NCBI GenBank assembly: GCA_963850345.1
Contig: CAWKKW010000005.1
Location: 496,001-560,000, forward strand
Direction of reading: 5' to 3'
DNA length: 64,000 nucleotides
Source of the DNA: CAWKKW01 sp963850345
Lineage (GTDB): Bacteria > Acidobacteriota > Terriglobia > Terriglobales > Acidobacteriaceae
This document shows positions 9,101-17,287 of the stretch, in pieces. The position numbers and the translations under genes are program-made. The number at the start of each line of letters is the position of its first letter. Within the stretch, counting starts at the first letter, position 1. The notes under the pieces are model-generated. The model was not told the DNA's origin and did no database searches. It saw only the letters and a list, made by a program, of their open reading frames with translations.

Positions 9101-10427
9101 AGGGTGTGGACGCGAATCCGTTGACGGCCAGACCCTGGACGGCCGATGTCTCGGTGCTGGGGTCGTCGCAACCTGCGGCGCCGCTATCACCGCTCGATAC
9201 GGTGACAGAGATACCTTGTGCGGCCGCCTGTTCCCACGCTTGCGCGAGCAACGCATTGCCGCCGGCGGTCAGTGCTGCCTCGCAGTTTCCGAAGCTCACA
9301 TTCAGGATGTCGACTGCGTTGTCGTCCAGTGCGCGAACCACGGCCAGGAAAATTCCGGATTGTAGATTGGTGTCGGACGAAATATACAGATTGATCTTGG
9401 CGCCCGGCGCGAGTCCACCGGCGATCTGCGTGTCCAGCAGAGCCTCGTCACTATCCGCGTTGATCCCTGGGTCCTGGCCGTCAACGATGACGGTGGTAGG
9501 GCTGGCGGGCAGATTGAACATGGTCCGGTAGTTGTCGTTATCGACGGTGTTGATGTTTGAATCGCCGATCACGCCAATGGTGACATTGCTGCCGTCGCAG
9601 GTGGGGTTGCCGTTGCACAGCGTGGCAGATCCGCCGCTGGATGCAAAGTTGTGGTTCAGAGTCGCGCTGGGCGAGTTGTATATCGTGGCCGCATCTGCCG
9701 GGCCGACAAACAGGAAGTAGTCGGGCGATGTGCCACCGGTCAACTGCGCCTTGAAGCGGTGCGCGGAGGAGTCGAAGTGTCCGGTCGGGCCGAGAGCCGC
9801 GAACGGCTTGGGACGGAAGCTATTCAGGCCGGCGACGCCTGCGACCACCGGCGCGAGCGCTGTAGGAATCTGAGGATCGGAGGCATTGGCGTACTTCTTC
9901 TGCCCAGCGATCGCGTAGCTGTGGATCGAGGTGCGGAAGGCACTCTGCACCTGGCCGGCGGTGCCGGAAAACTCAATAGATGTGCGCGCCTTATTGACCT
10001 TGCTCACGAGGAAGCCTTGGCCTTGCAACCAGCCGGTCACAGCGGCAATGTCGCTGTCAGCGGGACCGTAGAGCTTGCCAAATTGTTCCGGCGTGAGGAA
10101 CTTGTGAAACTGCGGCGACTTTTTGTCCTGAACCGACTCGAGGTACTGCTTCAGGTCAGCTTCCTGCTGGGTACTCCGCTTGAGAATGAGAAGCAGACGA
10201 TCTGCGGGCACCGAAGCAGGCGCCAAACCCGCATCGAAGCGAGACTGCGCCAGCGGATGGGTGCTGCCTGTGAGGGTGAATCGGCTGTTGTTATCGACCG
10301 GCGAAATGACCCGGGTTGGGACAACCGAACGCGCCTGCGCGGACGCCAAGCCTGGAACCAAGGCGGAAAGTAATCCGGCACTCAACAGGGTGAGGGGGAG
10401 CTTGATGGTACGAAGTGTACGGAACAT
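6156..10427 (-). CDS. Giant secreted pro-kumamolisin (S53) protease with Ig-like repeats
   Basis: A 1423-residue serine-carboxyl peptidase, active outside the cell at low pH. In order: signal peptide (to about residue 32), pro-kumamolisin activation domain (~35-205), S53 catalytic domain (~225-690), several ~100-residue Ig-like (Big_3-type) repeats with the recurrent TGSVDFFSGATKVGT pattern, and a C-terminal module. Catalytic candidates numbered from this start: Glu328 and Asp332 in SDEALLDTQIAGG, oxyanion Asp414 in SSGDSG, nucleophile Ser599 in GGTSTSAPAFAG. Near the end are two hydrophobic segments split by PARRRSW, then GCGGGSGSKGSGGG and a final beta-strand domain. The ATG used has AGGA five bases upstream; another ATG lies two codons earlier. 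It is the only gene on its strand between the terminator and the fad operon. Confidence 0.92.
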   Translation of the reverse strand: MFRTLRTIKLPLTLLSAGLLSALVPGLASAQARSVVPTRVISPVDNNSRFTLTGSTHPLAQSRFDAGLAPASVPADRLLLILKRSTQQEADLKQYLESVQDKKSPQFHKFLTPEQFGKLYGPADSDIAAVTGWLQGQGFLVSKVNKARTSIEFSGTAGQVQSAFRTSIHSYAIAGQKKYANASDPQIPTALAPVVAGVAGLNSFRPKPFAALGPTGHFDSSAHRFKAQLTGGTSPDYFLFVGPADAATIYNSPSATLNHNFASSGGSATLCNGNPTCDGSNVTIGVIGDSNINTVDNDNYRTMFNLPASPTTVIVDGQDPGINADSDEALLDTQIAGGLAPGAKINLYISSDTNLQSGIFLAVVRALDDNAVDILNVSFGNCEAALTAGGNALLAQAWEQAAAQGISVTVSSGDSGAAGCDDPSTETSAVQGLAVNGFASTPYNVAVGGTDFDDLTANFSKYVDTAANTTNPPPYFGTVIAPINVNGVVIPEEPWNNSTVPNTGIAANSPFLDSTGASNILAAGGGASNVYSKPYWQRGLQTLQAQVNMDSVRDVPDVSLFASNGFYSAAWAVCRDNDCALNNGLITPGTTIHGFGGTSTSAPAFAGILALVSQSVGSRLGQANSVLYELAATKTGVFHDVTTGDNSVPCDSGSQDCGINGFLAGNDAGLGYDLATGLGSVDITALVSDWSSVVLSSTTTTLQLNGGTTALNVVHGTPIMVDGLVTATSGTPTGDVVILTSSTVPNTGSQGFFTLDNTGAIPSGSSIGTFPGGTYQVTARYSGDAIFSSSVSAPPITLTVTQEPSVANLGVNINGLPAVPGSNYVYGADVTAYVQPAGTSTPPGTLNGIATGTATFSDGPKPLATQNLNSTGVAEYDTTILPVGSHSLSAAYSGDLSFGPSTDGPVAFNITKAATVSALAASPTTIFPSESVQLSATLSTSSVGGAPTGSVDFFSGATKVGTATLNGIAGSLKSAVSATATATVTVQGSTLGLGADNITVVYNGDGNYSASTSSIAVVTVAKGTTTAAVTPPTAAIFPSQSVPVTVTIATQSHTVSPSGSVDFFAGTTKVATIPLTGTAGTSTTLAAATATATIPGSALALGANNITTVYAGDGNFTASTSAASVVTVSQGATTTTLTPSLKAIPATSSLTLNVVIATTVSGPAPTGNVDFYSGATKIGSSTITGTPGVPGTPAAGTASLTLQGTAAGLTIGDNSLTAVYLGDSDYTTSTSAASSVAISSSFSMAASASTPGTIAPGGSASSTITVTPVGGFTGAVTLTCTVVGTKTGDVHMPTCTGGSVTFASGATAAQTKTITVATTAATTAAVSYPNTNRWLAGGGTAVLACVLLFGIPARRRSWRAMLGLFAFFAVLTAVGCGGGSGSKGSGGGTPVPGTSADTYTVNVSGVDSTGKITATSSFTVVVN

Positions 10428-10770
10428 GAGCATCCTGTGAACGGAAGTGTTGCGTTAGTCACCGCGCTTCGAACCTAAGGCTACGAAGCAGTAAACGCAC
10501 ACTACCGTGCGTTTTGAGTCTGAACTTTGCTGCGAACCGGGCCGGGCGCTCTCGCCTGCGAAAGTGAGCACAGACGGTTGCACAGCAGTTAATAGTGAAT
10601 GCGAGAATCACAGGCAGTTGACAACAGGTAGGAAACAGGGTCAATGACACTTTCGTAGGCACGAATGACTCTGAAGTGGTTTTTTCCTGAATTGGGCGGA
10701 TTCCCACTTAGGAGAAAAGCGGGTGAAATCCACGCGAATTGAGCGGAAGAACTACAGAAGCCGTAAGGCT

Positions 10771-10809
10771 AGCAGACGAGTTGATCCAGGGCGGGCCAGC
10801 TCGTCTGCT
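10771..10809 (-). terminator. Hairpin downstream of the fad operon
   Basis: Perfect 10-bp stem AGCAGACGAG (10771-10780) / CTCGTCTGCT (10800-10809), 27 bases after the acyl-CoA dehydrogenase stop, followed on the minus strand by a small hairpin with a GTAA loop (10759-10770). No T-run follows, so it is only a probable transcript end. The remainder of the 409-base gap (10428-10836) must also carry the protease promoter, for which I see no convincing box; a frame of 82 codons there has no ribosome site. Confidence 0.45.
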
Positions 10810-10836
10810 TCATTGCAGAACATAGTTACGAATTGG

Positions 10837-12636
10837 TTAGAAGGGGTATCGTCCCGCTTCGAGGGCGTACTTGGCGACCGTGCGTCCGAGCTGAATCGTA
10901 TCTGCGGGGGTATGTTTTACCAGCCGCCGAACGATTGCCAGCTGCGTGCGCAACATGTCTCCCTCGGCTACAGCAGCCACGACTCGAAACGCTGCCGACT
11001 CGATGATGGCGAACGATCGTGCGGCATAGACCTGTACCATCGCGTTTGCAATCGCGGCGTTCGGTTGGCCGGCAAGCTTGCGAGCCCGCAGCAGTGCGGA
11101 TTCGAGCGCGTAGACCTCCATGATGATGTCGGCCAGTTCGCTCATGACCTCCTGCTGCTCGGCAAGCGCGGTCATATACTTCTGCGACGCGGAGCCAGCA
11201 GCGAAGAGCGCCAGCTTCTTGGCTGCAGCCAACATGCCCGCCTCGCGCGCCAATGGGTCTGCATCGTCATCCGCAGCGCCGAAGGCGGGAGGAGCCATGA
11301 TTTCGTCCATCAGCTTCTTGATCGCCGGCATGAGCGCGAGTTGCCCGGTCATCGCCCGCTTCATGAGAAAGCCGGTGATGATGAGGCGGTTGATCTCGTT
11401 TGTGCCTTCGAAGATGCGGTTGATGCGCGAGTCGCGGTAGGCTCGCTCCGCTGGGTATTCTTCCACGTAACCGTAGCCGGCATAAATCTGGACCACGTGG
11501 TCAACGACCGAATCGAGCATCTCCGATCCCCAAACTTTGAGAATGGAGCACTCCACCGCATATTCCTCGATTCGCTTCTGGATTTCCCGGGCAGAGCCGG
11601 CCTGAGTCGGATCGATGGCTGCAAGTGCTGCGTCAATCATGCCCACCGTCCGGTACGCCATGCTTTCTCCCACGAAGATGGCGATGGCGGCGTCAGAGAT
11701 CTTCTGCTGGATCAGGCCGAACTCGGAAATTGATTTGCCGAACGCCTTACGATCTTTTGCGTAACGAATGCCGTTGCCGAGAGAAGCACGCGCACCGCCC
11801 ACGCAGGCCGCGCCCAGCTTGAAGCGGCCGATGTTGAGGATGTTGAAGGCGATGTGGTGGCCCTTGCCGATCTCGCCGAGCAGGTGGTCCACCGGCACTT
11901 TGCAATCGGAGAGGACGAGCGGGCAGGTGGAGGAACCGCGAATGCCGAGCTTGTGTTCTTCTGCGCCGATCGAGAAACCGGGCGTATCGCGCTCGATCAG
12001 AAATGCGGAGAACTTTTCGCCATCGACCTTGGCGAAGACGGTGAACAGGTCCGCGAATCCCGCGTTGGTGATCCACATCTTTTCGCCGTTGAGGATGTAA
12101 TGCTGGCCGTCTTCTGAGAGCGTGGCGCGCGTACGGATATTCATTGCATCGGAGCCGGAGGTGGCTTCCGAAAGCGCATACGCGGCAATCAGTTCGCCGG
12201 TCGCCAGCCGAGGCAGGTACTTCTCTTTCTGCGCCGCAGTCCCATACCAGACGATAGGGAGCGTACCGATGCCTACATGCGCGCTGAACGCCACGGTGAA
12301 GCTGGCGAGTTGCGACATGCGATCGGCAATGATTGAGGAGGTGACCTTGTCCATGGCGAGGCCGCCGTATTCCTCGGGAATATCCACGGCCATCAGCCCC
12401 AGTTCCCCAGCCTTGCGCAGCAGGCCACGGGTCACGTCGAAGTGTTTCGATTCGATCTCGTCGGCGACCGGAAGAACCTCATTGATCGCGAACTGCGCGG
12501 CGGTATCTGCGATCTGGCGTTGCTCTTCGGAGAAGTCTTCAGGGAAAAACACCTCGCCGGGTTGCCGCTCCTCGATGAGAAAACTGCCGCCGGACGTGGG
12601 CTTGGTGGTGGTTACGGGTGTCGCGATGGTGGCCAT
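10837..12636 (-). CDS. fadE: Acyl-CoA dehydrogenase, long (FadE-like)
   Basis: First oxidation step of fatty-acid beta-oxidation: FAD-dependent 2,3-dehydrogenation of acyl-CoA. The 599-residue length matches the Bacillus FadE/VLCAD-like class with an extra C-terminal helical domain. Motifs: ALSEATSGSDAMNIRT (FAD/substrate), WITNAGFADLFTVFAK, and RIFEGTNEINR carrying the catalytic Glu. The ATG has AGGAG eight bases upstream. Last gene of an operon whose order (fadN, extra gene, fadA, fadE) otherwise equals Bacillus fadN-fadA-fadE. An electron-transfer flavoprotein would be needed as acceptor and is not in the window. Confidence 0.93.
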   Translation of the reverse strand: MATIATPVTTTKPTSGGSFLIEERQPGEVFFPEDFSEEQRQIADTAAQFAINEVLPVADEIESKHFDVTRGLLRKAGELGLMAVDIPEEYGGLAMDKVTSSIIADRMSQLASFTVAFSAHVGIGTLPIVWYGTAAQKEKYLPRLATGELIAAYALSEATSGSDAMNIRTRATLSEDGQHYILNGEKMWITNAGFADLFTVFAKVDGEKFSAFLIERDTPGFSIGAEEHKLGIRGSSTCPLVLSDCKVPVDHLLGEIGKGHHIAFNILNIGRFKLGAACVGGARASLGNGIRYAKDRKAFGKSISEFGLIQQKISDAAIAIFVGESMAYRTVGMIDAALAAIDPTQAGSAREIQKRIEEYAVECSILKVWGSEMLDSVVDHVVQIYAGYGYVEEYPAERAYRDSRINRIFEGTNEINRLIITGFLMKRAMTGQLALMPAIKKLMDEIMAPPAFGAADDDADPLAREAGMLAAAKKLALFAAGSASQKYMTALAEQQEVMSELADIIMEVYALESALLRARKLAGQPNAAIANAMVQVYAARSFAIIESAAFRVVAAVAEGDMLRTQLAIVRRLVKHTPADTIQLGRTVAKYALEAGRYPF

Positions 12637-12712
12637 GTTCTTAGCTCCTGGCTTGTTGCTGACGAATGGTTGTCGTTCTTCGATCTTTAAGTCTCTAACT
12701 TCCCGGCACGGC

Positions 12713-13891
12713 TTAGTTTAGATTCTCGAAGATTCCGGCCGCCCCCATGCCTCCGCCGACGCACATGGTCACCAATCCGTAACGCGCGTTGCGACGTTTC
12801 ATCTCGTGCAACAGGGTGGCTGTCAACTTGGCGCCGGTGCAGCCGAGAGGATGTCCGAGAGCGATCGCACCGCCGTTCACGTTTACCCTGGCAGGATCCA
12901 GTCCTGCCTGCTGCATGACCGCGAGCGATTGCGCAGCAAAAGCCTCGTTGAGTTCGATCAGGTCGATCTGGTCCAGGGTCAATCCCGCAAGCTTGAGCGC
13001 CTTTGGAATCGCATACACCGGGCCCATTCCCATCTCTTCAGGCAGCGTACCGGCTGTGGCAAAGCTGACAAATCGAGCCAGCGGTTTGAGGCCCAGTTGT
13101 TGGGCCAGTTCGCTCGACATCACGAGGGAGGCGGCGGCTCCATCCGAGGTTTGCGAAGAGTTCCCTGCTGTAACTGTGCCCTTCGCGTGAAAGGCCGGCT
13201 TGAGCTTGGCCAGAGCTTCGCGCGAAGTGTCGGAGCGCGGCCCTTCGTCGGCGCGAAATTCGGTACTGCGCGTTTGCGCCTTGGCCGAATTGCTCCCAGC
13301 GCCGGAGTACGTCACCGTGACGGGCACGATCTCTTCCTGGAACCGCTCTGCAGCGGCGATGGCCTTCTGGTGACTGGCAAGCGCGAATTCGTCGGCCTGC
13401 TCCCGAGTAACGCTGTAGTGCTGCGCGACCCGCTCGGCCGTGAGTCCCATCGAGAGGTAGGAATCGGCGTAGTGATCGATAAGCCAGGGATTGGCGCTGA
13501 TCTTGTTGCCACCCATCGGCACCATGCTCATCGACTCCGTGCCCCCGGCGATAATGGCGTCGGCACCGCCGCCTCGAATACGCTCCGCGGCAATGGCGAT
13601 CGACTGCAGACCCGAGGCGCAGAAGCGATTCACCGTCATCGCCGATGCGTCGACCGGCAGGTCCGCGCGCAGGCTGGCAATGCGGGCGACGTTCATGCCC
13701 TGTTCGGCCTCAGGCATAGCGCAGCCCAGAATCACATCGTCGATCTGCTTTACATCGAACTCCGGAACCCGATCCAGCGCACCACGAATGGCGGCGGCGG
13801 CGAGATCATCCGGGCGCGTGGTCGCTAGAGTTCCCTTGCCAGATTTGCCTACGGCGGTTCGCACCGCGCTTACGATGACTGCGTCTCTCAT
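12713..13891 (-). CDS. fadA: Acetyl-CoA C-acyltransferase (3-ketoacyl-CoA thiolase)
   Basis: Cleaves 3-ketoacyl-CoA with CoA to acetyl-CoA plus a shortened acyl-CoA. Catalytic Cys91 is in NRFCASGLQ; the second active-site blocks GHPLGCTGAK (His) and MCVGGGMGAAG (Cys) are intact, as is NEAFAAQ. Length of 392 residues is normal for a thiolase. It stands 76 bases before fadE and 50 bases after the small secreted-protein gene, on the same strand, so it is the third gene of the operon. The sequence does not show chain-length preference; operon context favours degradation over synthesis. Confidence 0.95.
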   Translation of the reverse strand: MRDAVIVSAVRTAVGKSGKGTLATTRPDDLAAAAIRGALDRVPEFDVKQIDDVILGCAMPEAEQGMNVARIASLRADLPVDASAMTVNRFCASGLQSIAIAAERIRGGGADAIIAGGTESMSMVPMGGNKISANPWLIDHYADSYLSMGLTAERVAQHYSVTREQADEFALASHQKAIAAAERFQEEIVPVTVTYSGAGSNSAKAQTRSTEFRADEGPRSDTSREALAKLKPAFHAKGTVTAGNSSQTSDGAAASLVMSSELAQQLGLKPLARFVSFATAGTLPEEMGMGPVYAIPKALKLAGLTLDQIDLIELNEAFAAQSLAVMQQAGLDPARVNVNGGAIALGHPLGCTGAKLTATLLHEMKRRNARYGLVTMCVGGGMGAAGIFENLN

Positions 13892-13941
13892 GAGGTCCCC
13901 TGCACTTCAATTCCTTTTCGATTGCGCGTCTTCAAGCAGCC

Positions 13942-14526
13942 TCACTCATCCCCGGCAAGCGTCTTCCAGGCGCCATCCTGCCAATAGTGAATGGACGAAC
14001 CATGGGAGAGCAGCGAATCTTCCACTCCGTCGTGATCGTATGAATCTTTGCCTGCAGAGAGGCTCCGGATGCGCCGGGGATGAACGGTGTCGATTCCCCA
14101 CGCGAAGCCGAGCGTGGGTGTGGCCAATTGAGTCTGGGTCATCTCCGCGTCCTTATGCGTCGCAAGTTCCGCCGGCCCCTGCGCTGCATCGCCGCTGAAC
14201 ACCAGCAGCGTCGACGTGGCATTGCGCGAACACAAGACAGCCCAATCGCGCGACCCCTTCTTGTAGAACTCGCCCTGGATCACGTTTTCAGGGGCCTTCG
14301 CCTGGTAGGTTTGCGGAATCATGCACTGTCGTTTTTCGAGTTCCATGCGGACCGCTGCGGGCAAGTCTGGAAAGGAAGCGGGCGGCAGCGTGCGGATGGA
14401 ATAACTCCACTGCTTGCCTCCGCGGGTGAGTTGTCCGTTGTCCACGTGTTCCGCCACCTGCGCGGTCAGCCGAAGTGGGATTGCTGCTGTTAAAGAGAAG
14501 ATGAAGACTATCGTACGCAAGCGCAA
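13942..14526 (-). CDS. Secreted protein of unknown function inside the fad operon
   Basis: A 194-residue protein with a signal peptide (RLRTIVFIFSLTAAIPLRLTAQ). I do not recognise the family. The mature part has VRMELEKRQCMIPQTY, a beta-rich core (GSRDWAVLCSRNATSTLLVFSGD) and a C-terminal DSYDHDGVEDSLLSHGSSIHYW. The DHDGVEDS stretch resembles an EF-hand or repeat-in-FG-GAP calcium loop, but there is only one copy. It starts with TTG two bases after the fadN stop, so its translation may depend on fadN. A periplasmic protein between two cytoplasmic beta-oxidation genes is unexpected. Confidence 0.75.
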   Translation of the reverse strand: MRLRTIVFIFSLTAAIPLRLTAQVAEHVDNGQLTRGGKQWSYSIRTLPPASFPDLPAAVRMELEKRQCMIPQTYQAKAPENVIQGEFYKKGSRDWAVLCSRNATSTLLVFSGDAAQGPAELATHKDAEMTQTQLATPTLGFAWGIDTVHPRRIRSLSAGKDSYDHDGVEDSLLSHGSSIHYWQDGAWKTLAGDE

Positions 14527-14528
14527 CC

Positions 14529-17021
14529 TTAGTTCCTCAGGGGCTTGCCGGTCTTCAGCGTGAAGGCGATGCGCTCCTGGGTCTTGCGTTCGCCGCAGAG
14601 AGAGAGGAAGGCTTCGCGTTCGAGATCGAGAAAGTATTGTTCGCTGACCAGGGCACCCGGTGTCAGATTACCCCCGCAGAGAATGGTTGCGACATGATTC
14701 GCGATCTTCACGTCATGATCGCTGATGTATTCGGCCTGGCGCATGAGGTGAACTCCGAGCTTCAGGGTGGCCAGCACCGCCTCTCCTGGGACCGGCACCT
14801 GCGCGCGCGGAATCGGCGCACTGTAGCCCGCATCGGCAAGGGTTTGCGCCACCTCGCGGGCATCGAGCAGGATGCGGTCGCGGTGCAGCGTGATCCTGTC
14901 CGCGGAGGAGAGCAGCCCCAGGCTTCTTGCCTCGGCGGCGGACGTGGAAACTTTGGCCATCGCCACTGTTTCAAAGTTGCGCTTGAGCGCGTCGAGCACT
15001 TCGCCGGAGAGTGCGAACCGCGTCGGCGCATCGGCAGGCTTGAAATCGACGGCGGCGGCAGCCGAATCGAACGCGCGCAACGCCATCTCTTTGGTTCCGC
15101 CTCCGCCGGGCACCAGGCCAACCCCCGCTTCAACCAGACCCATATACAGTTCCGCATGGGGCTGTCGCCGTGCCGCGTGCAGCGCCACTTCTGTGCCACC
15201 GCCCAGGCAAAGTCCAAACGGGGCCACAACCACAGGACGGGGACAAAACTTGATCGCGGCCGTCATCCCCTGGAAGGCGCGCACGGCGAAATCCACTTCG
15301 TCCCATTCGCCCTCTTGCATGGCCAGCAACAGCTGCATCAGGTTCGCGCCCACAGAGAAGTTGGTCGCGTCGCTGGTGATGACGAAGCCGCGGAAGTTCC
15401 GCACCGGCTCGCTGCCGGGCTTGAGCGTGGTCGTCACCAGGTTGACGATGTCGTCGCCAATTGCGTCTTTAATCGAGTGGAGCTGAATGCACGCGATTCC
15501 CTCGCCGATGTCGACCAGCGAAGCGCCTGAATTTTTACGGATGACGCCGTTCGATTTTCGGAAGCTGGTGACGCTCGCGATCCCGGCGGGCTGCTCCACG
15601 GGGACATACGCGCCAGCCGCAAGGATGAAGCATCGGCGACCGGAGGGCAGCGCCGCGTCTTCGATGTACCAGGTCTCATTGCCGGACTTGAGCAGCGCGT
15701 CGATGGTTGCGCTGACCGGCTCACCAGCGGCACGCATGCGCTCCACGGTTTCGCGAACGCCGGCTGCATCCCATAACTCAAACGGGCCGAGCTCCCAATT
15801 GAAGCCGGTGCGCATGGCCCGATCGATCGAGGCGAGATCGTCGGCGATCTCAGGCAGGCAATCGGCTGCGTAGTTCCACAGGCCGGTAAGCAGCGGCCAC
15901 AGATACGCGGCAGCTTTGTCTTTCCTTGCGTCGCCCGCCAGCAACAGCTTTAAGCGCGTCGGCAACGACTCCGCGTTCTTCGCCATTTCGAGCGAAGCGA
16001 ACTTGGGCCGATTGGCAGGCCGGTATTCGAGCGTCTTCCAATCGAGCGCGAGCCGGTTGTCCTTGCCGTCGGCGCCTTTGCCTTCCTTCTTGTAAAAGCC
16101 CTGGGCGGATTTGTCACCGAGCCACTTACGTTCCAACATGGTCTGGAAGAACGATGGCAGTTCAACGGCACTCGCATCCGAGGAGCGAACCTGCGAAAAG
16201 TTTCTTGCTACATTGGCGAGGACGTCGATGCCCACCATGTCCGCAAGCCGAAAGATCCCGGTACGGGGCCAGCCGATCGGCGAACCGGCCAGCGCATCGA
16301 CATCTTCAATGGTGAGGTCCTGCTGCTGCATCAGGCGCACGCCATTCAACATGGCGTAGGTGCCAATCCGGTTGGCGACAAAGTTGGGCGTATCGCGCGC
16401 ATAGACGATCGATTTTCCCAGGCGGCGATCTGCGAACCCGGCAATCGTGGCAATCGCGGCCGGATTGGCATCCGGAGTCGGGATGATCTCGAGCAACCGC
16501 ATGTAGCGCGGCGGATTGAAGAAGTGAGTGCCGAACCAGAGGCGGCGAAACTCAGGCGCCATCCCCGCTGCAATCGAAGCCACGGGCAGGCCGCTGGTGT
16601 TGGTGGTGACGATGGCCCCGCCCTTCAAATACGGCGCGATTTTCGCCAAAAGAGACTGCTTAATGCTGAGGTTTTCGCTCACCGCCTCAATCACCCAGTC
16701 GCAGCCCGAAAGCAGTTCGAGGTCGTCTTCAAAATTGCCGGGCGTAATGTAGCGCGAGGACGACACGTCGTAGAAGGCCGCCGGCTTCGCCTTGATGAGT
16801 GCTTCAATCGCGCCGATAGCGACGCGGCTGCGCACCGTCTCGCCTTCAGGAACGATGTCGAGCAGGATGACTGGAACTCCGGCGTTGGCCAGGTGAGCCG
16901 CGATTCGTGATCCCATGGTGCCTGCGCCTAGCACACCCACTCGGCCGATCACCGGGCTGGCAAGAGCGTTTGCACCGGCAGGTCCAGCAGCAGGAGTTGG
17001 AGCAGAAAGCGTGGCACTCAT
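14529..17021 (-). CDS. fadN: 3-hydroxyacyl-CoA dehydrogenase / enoyl-CoA hydratase fusion (FadN type)
   Basis: An 830-residue bifunctional enzyme for hydration of enoyl-CoA and NAD-dependent oxidation of 3-hydroxyacyl-CoA. Domain order is dehydrogenase first (Rossmann GVLGAGTMGSRIA near residue 28, then the two helical domains) and crotonase fold last (GFVITSDATNFSVGANL, GLCLGGGTEVALHAARR, GLVPGGGGTKEMALR), i.e. the reverse of E. coli FadB and the same as Bacillus FadN. The ATG chosen has AAGGGAG five to six bases upstream; the frame extends 19 codons further without such a signal. First gene of the operon; its promoter should lie in 17022-17287, shared with the divergent peptidase genes. Confidence 0.93.
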   Translation of the reverse strand: MSATLSAPTPAAGPAGANALASPVIGRVGVLGAGTMGSRIAAHLANAGVPVILLDIVPEGETVRSRVAIGAIEALIKAKPAAFYDVSSSRYITPGNFEDDLELLSGCDWVIEAVSENLSIKQSLLAKIAPYLKGGAIVTTNTSGLPVASIAAGMAPEFRRLWFGTHFFNPPRYMRLLEIIPTPDANPAAIATIAGFADRRLGKSIVYARDTPNFVANRIGTYAMLNGVRLMQQQDLTIEDVDALAGSPIGWPRTGIFRLADMVGIDVLANVARNFSQVRSSDASAVELPSFFQTMLERKWLGDKSAQGFYKKEGKGADGKDNRLALDWKTLEYRPANRPKFASLEMAKNAESLPTRLKLLLAGDARKDKAAAYLWPLLTGLWNYAADCLPEIADDLASIDRAMRTGFNWELGPFELWDAAGVRETVERMRAAGEPVSATIDALLKSGNETWYIEDAALPSGRRCFILAAGAYVPVEQPAGIASVTSFRKSNGVIRKNSGASLVDIGEGIACIQLHSIKDAIGDDIVNLVTTTLKPGSEPVRNFRGFVITSDATNFSVGANLMQLLLAMQEGEWDEVDFAVRAFQGMTAAIKFCPRPVVVAPFGLCLGGGTEVALHAARRQPHAELYMGLVEAGVGLVPGGGGTKEMALRAFDSAAAAVDFKPADAPTRFALSGEVLDALKRNFETVAMAKVSTSAAEARSLGLLSSADRITLHRDRILLDAREVAQTLADAGYSAPIPRAQVPVPGEAVLATLKLGVHLMRQAEYISDHDVKIANHVATILCGGNLTPGALVSEQYFLDLEREAFLSLCGERKTQERIAFTLKTGKPLRN

Positions 17022-17287
17022 AGGGCTCCCTTCGCAGACCTCGAACCACCGCGGGCAGCATACTGAATCGCCATTCATTCGGTCAAGAGGCTCGCCGCTG
17101 ATCCAACTGGGTCAACACATTTCCAGCCGGCATCAGCCTCGCACACCGCGTTACGATTCGTCCTGGAACGCGTCGAATCCGAGTGCTGCCTGGGTTTGAC
17201 ACCCGGAACGCTCACGCTTAGCTTCAAAAGAACCGCTTGCGGGTGGAATGCAGAGTTCTCGCGAGATGGCAGAGGTACTCAAAACGT

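Noticed and set aside
8649..9365. Plus-strand frame opposite the S53 protease
   Set aside because: Runs against conserved catalytic motifs on the minus strand; no start signal.
10459..10707. 82-codon minus-strand frame upstream of the S53 gene
   Set aside because: No ribosome site, Arg- and Cys-rich random composition, lies in the likely promoter region.
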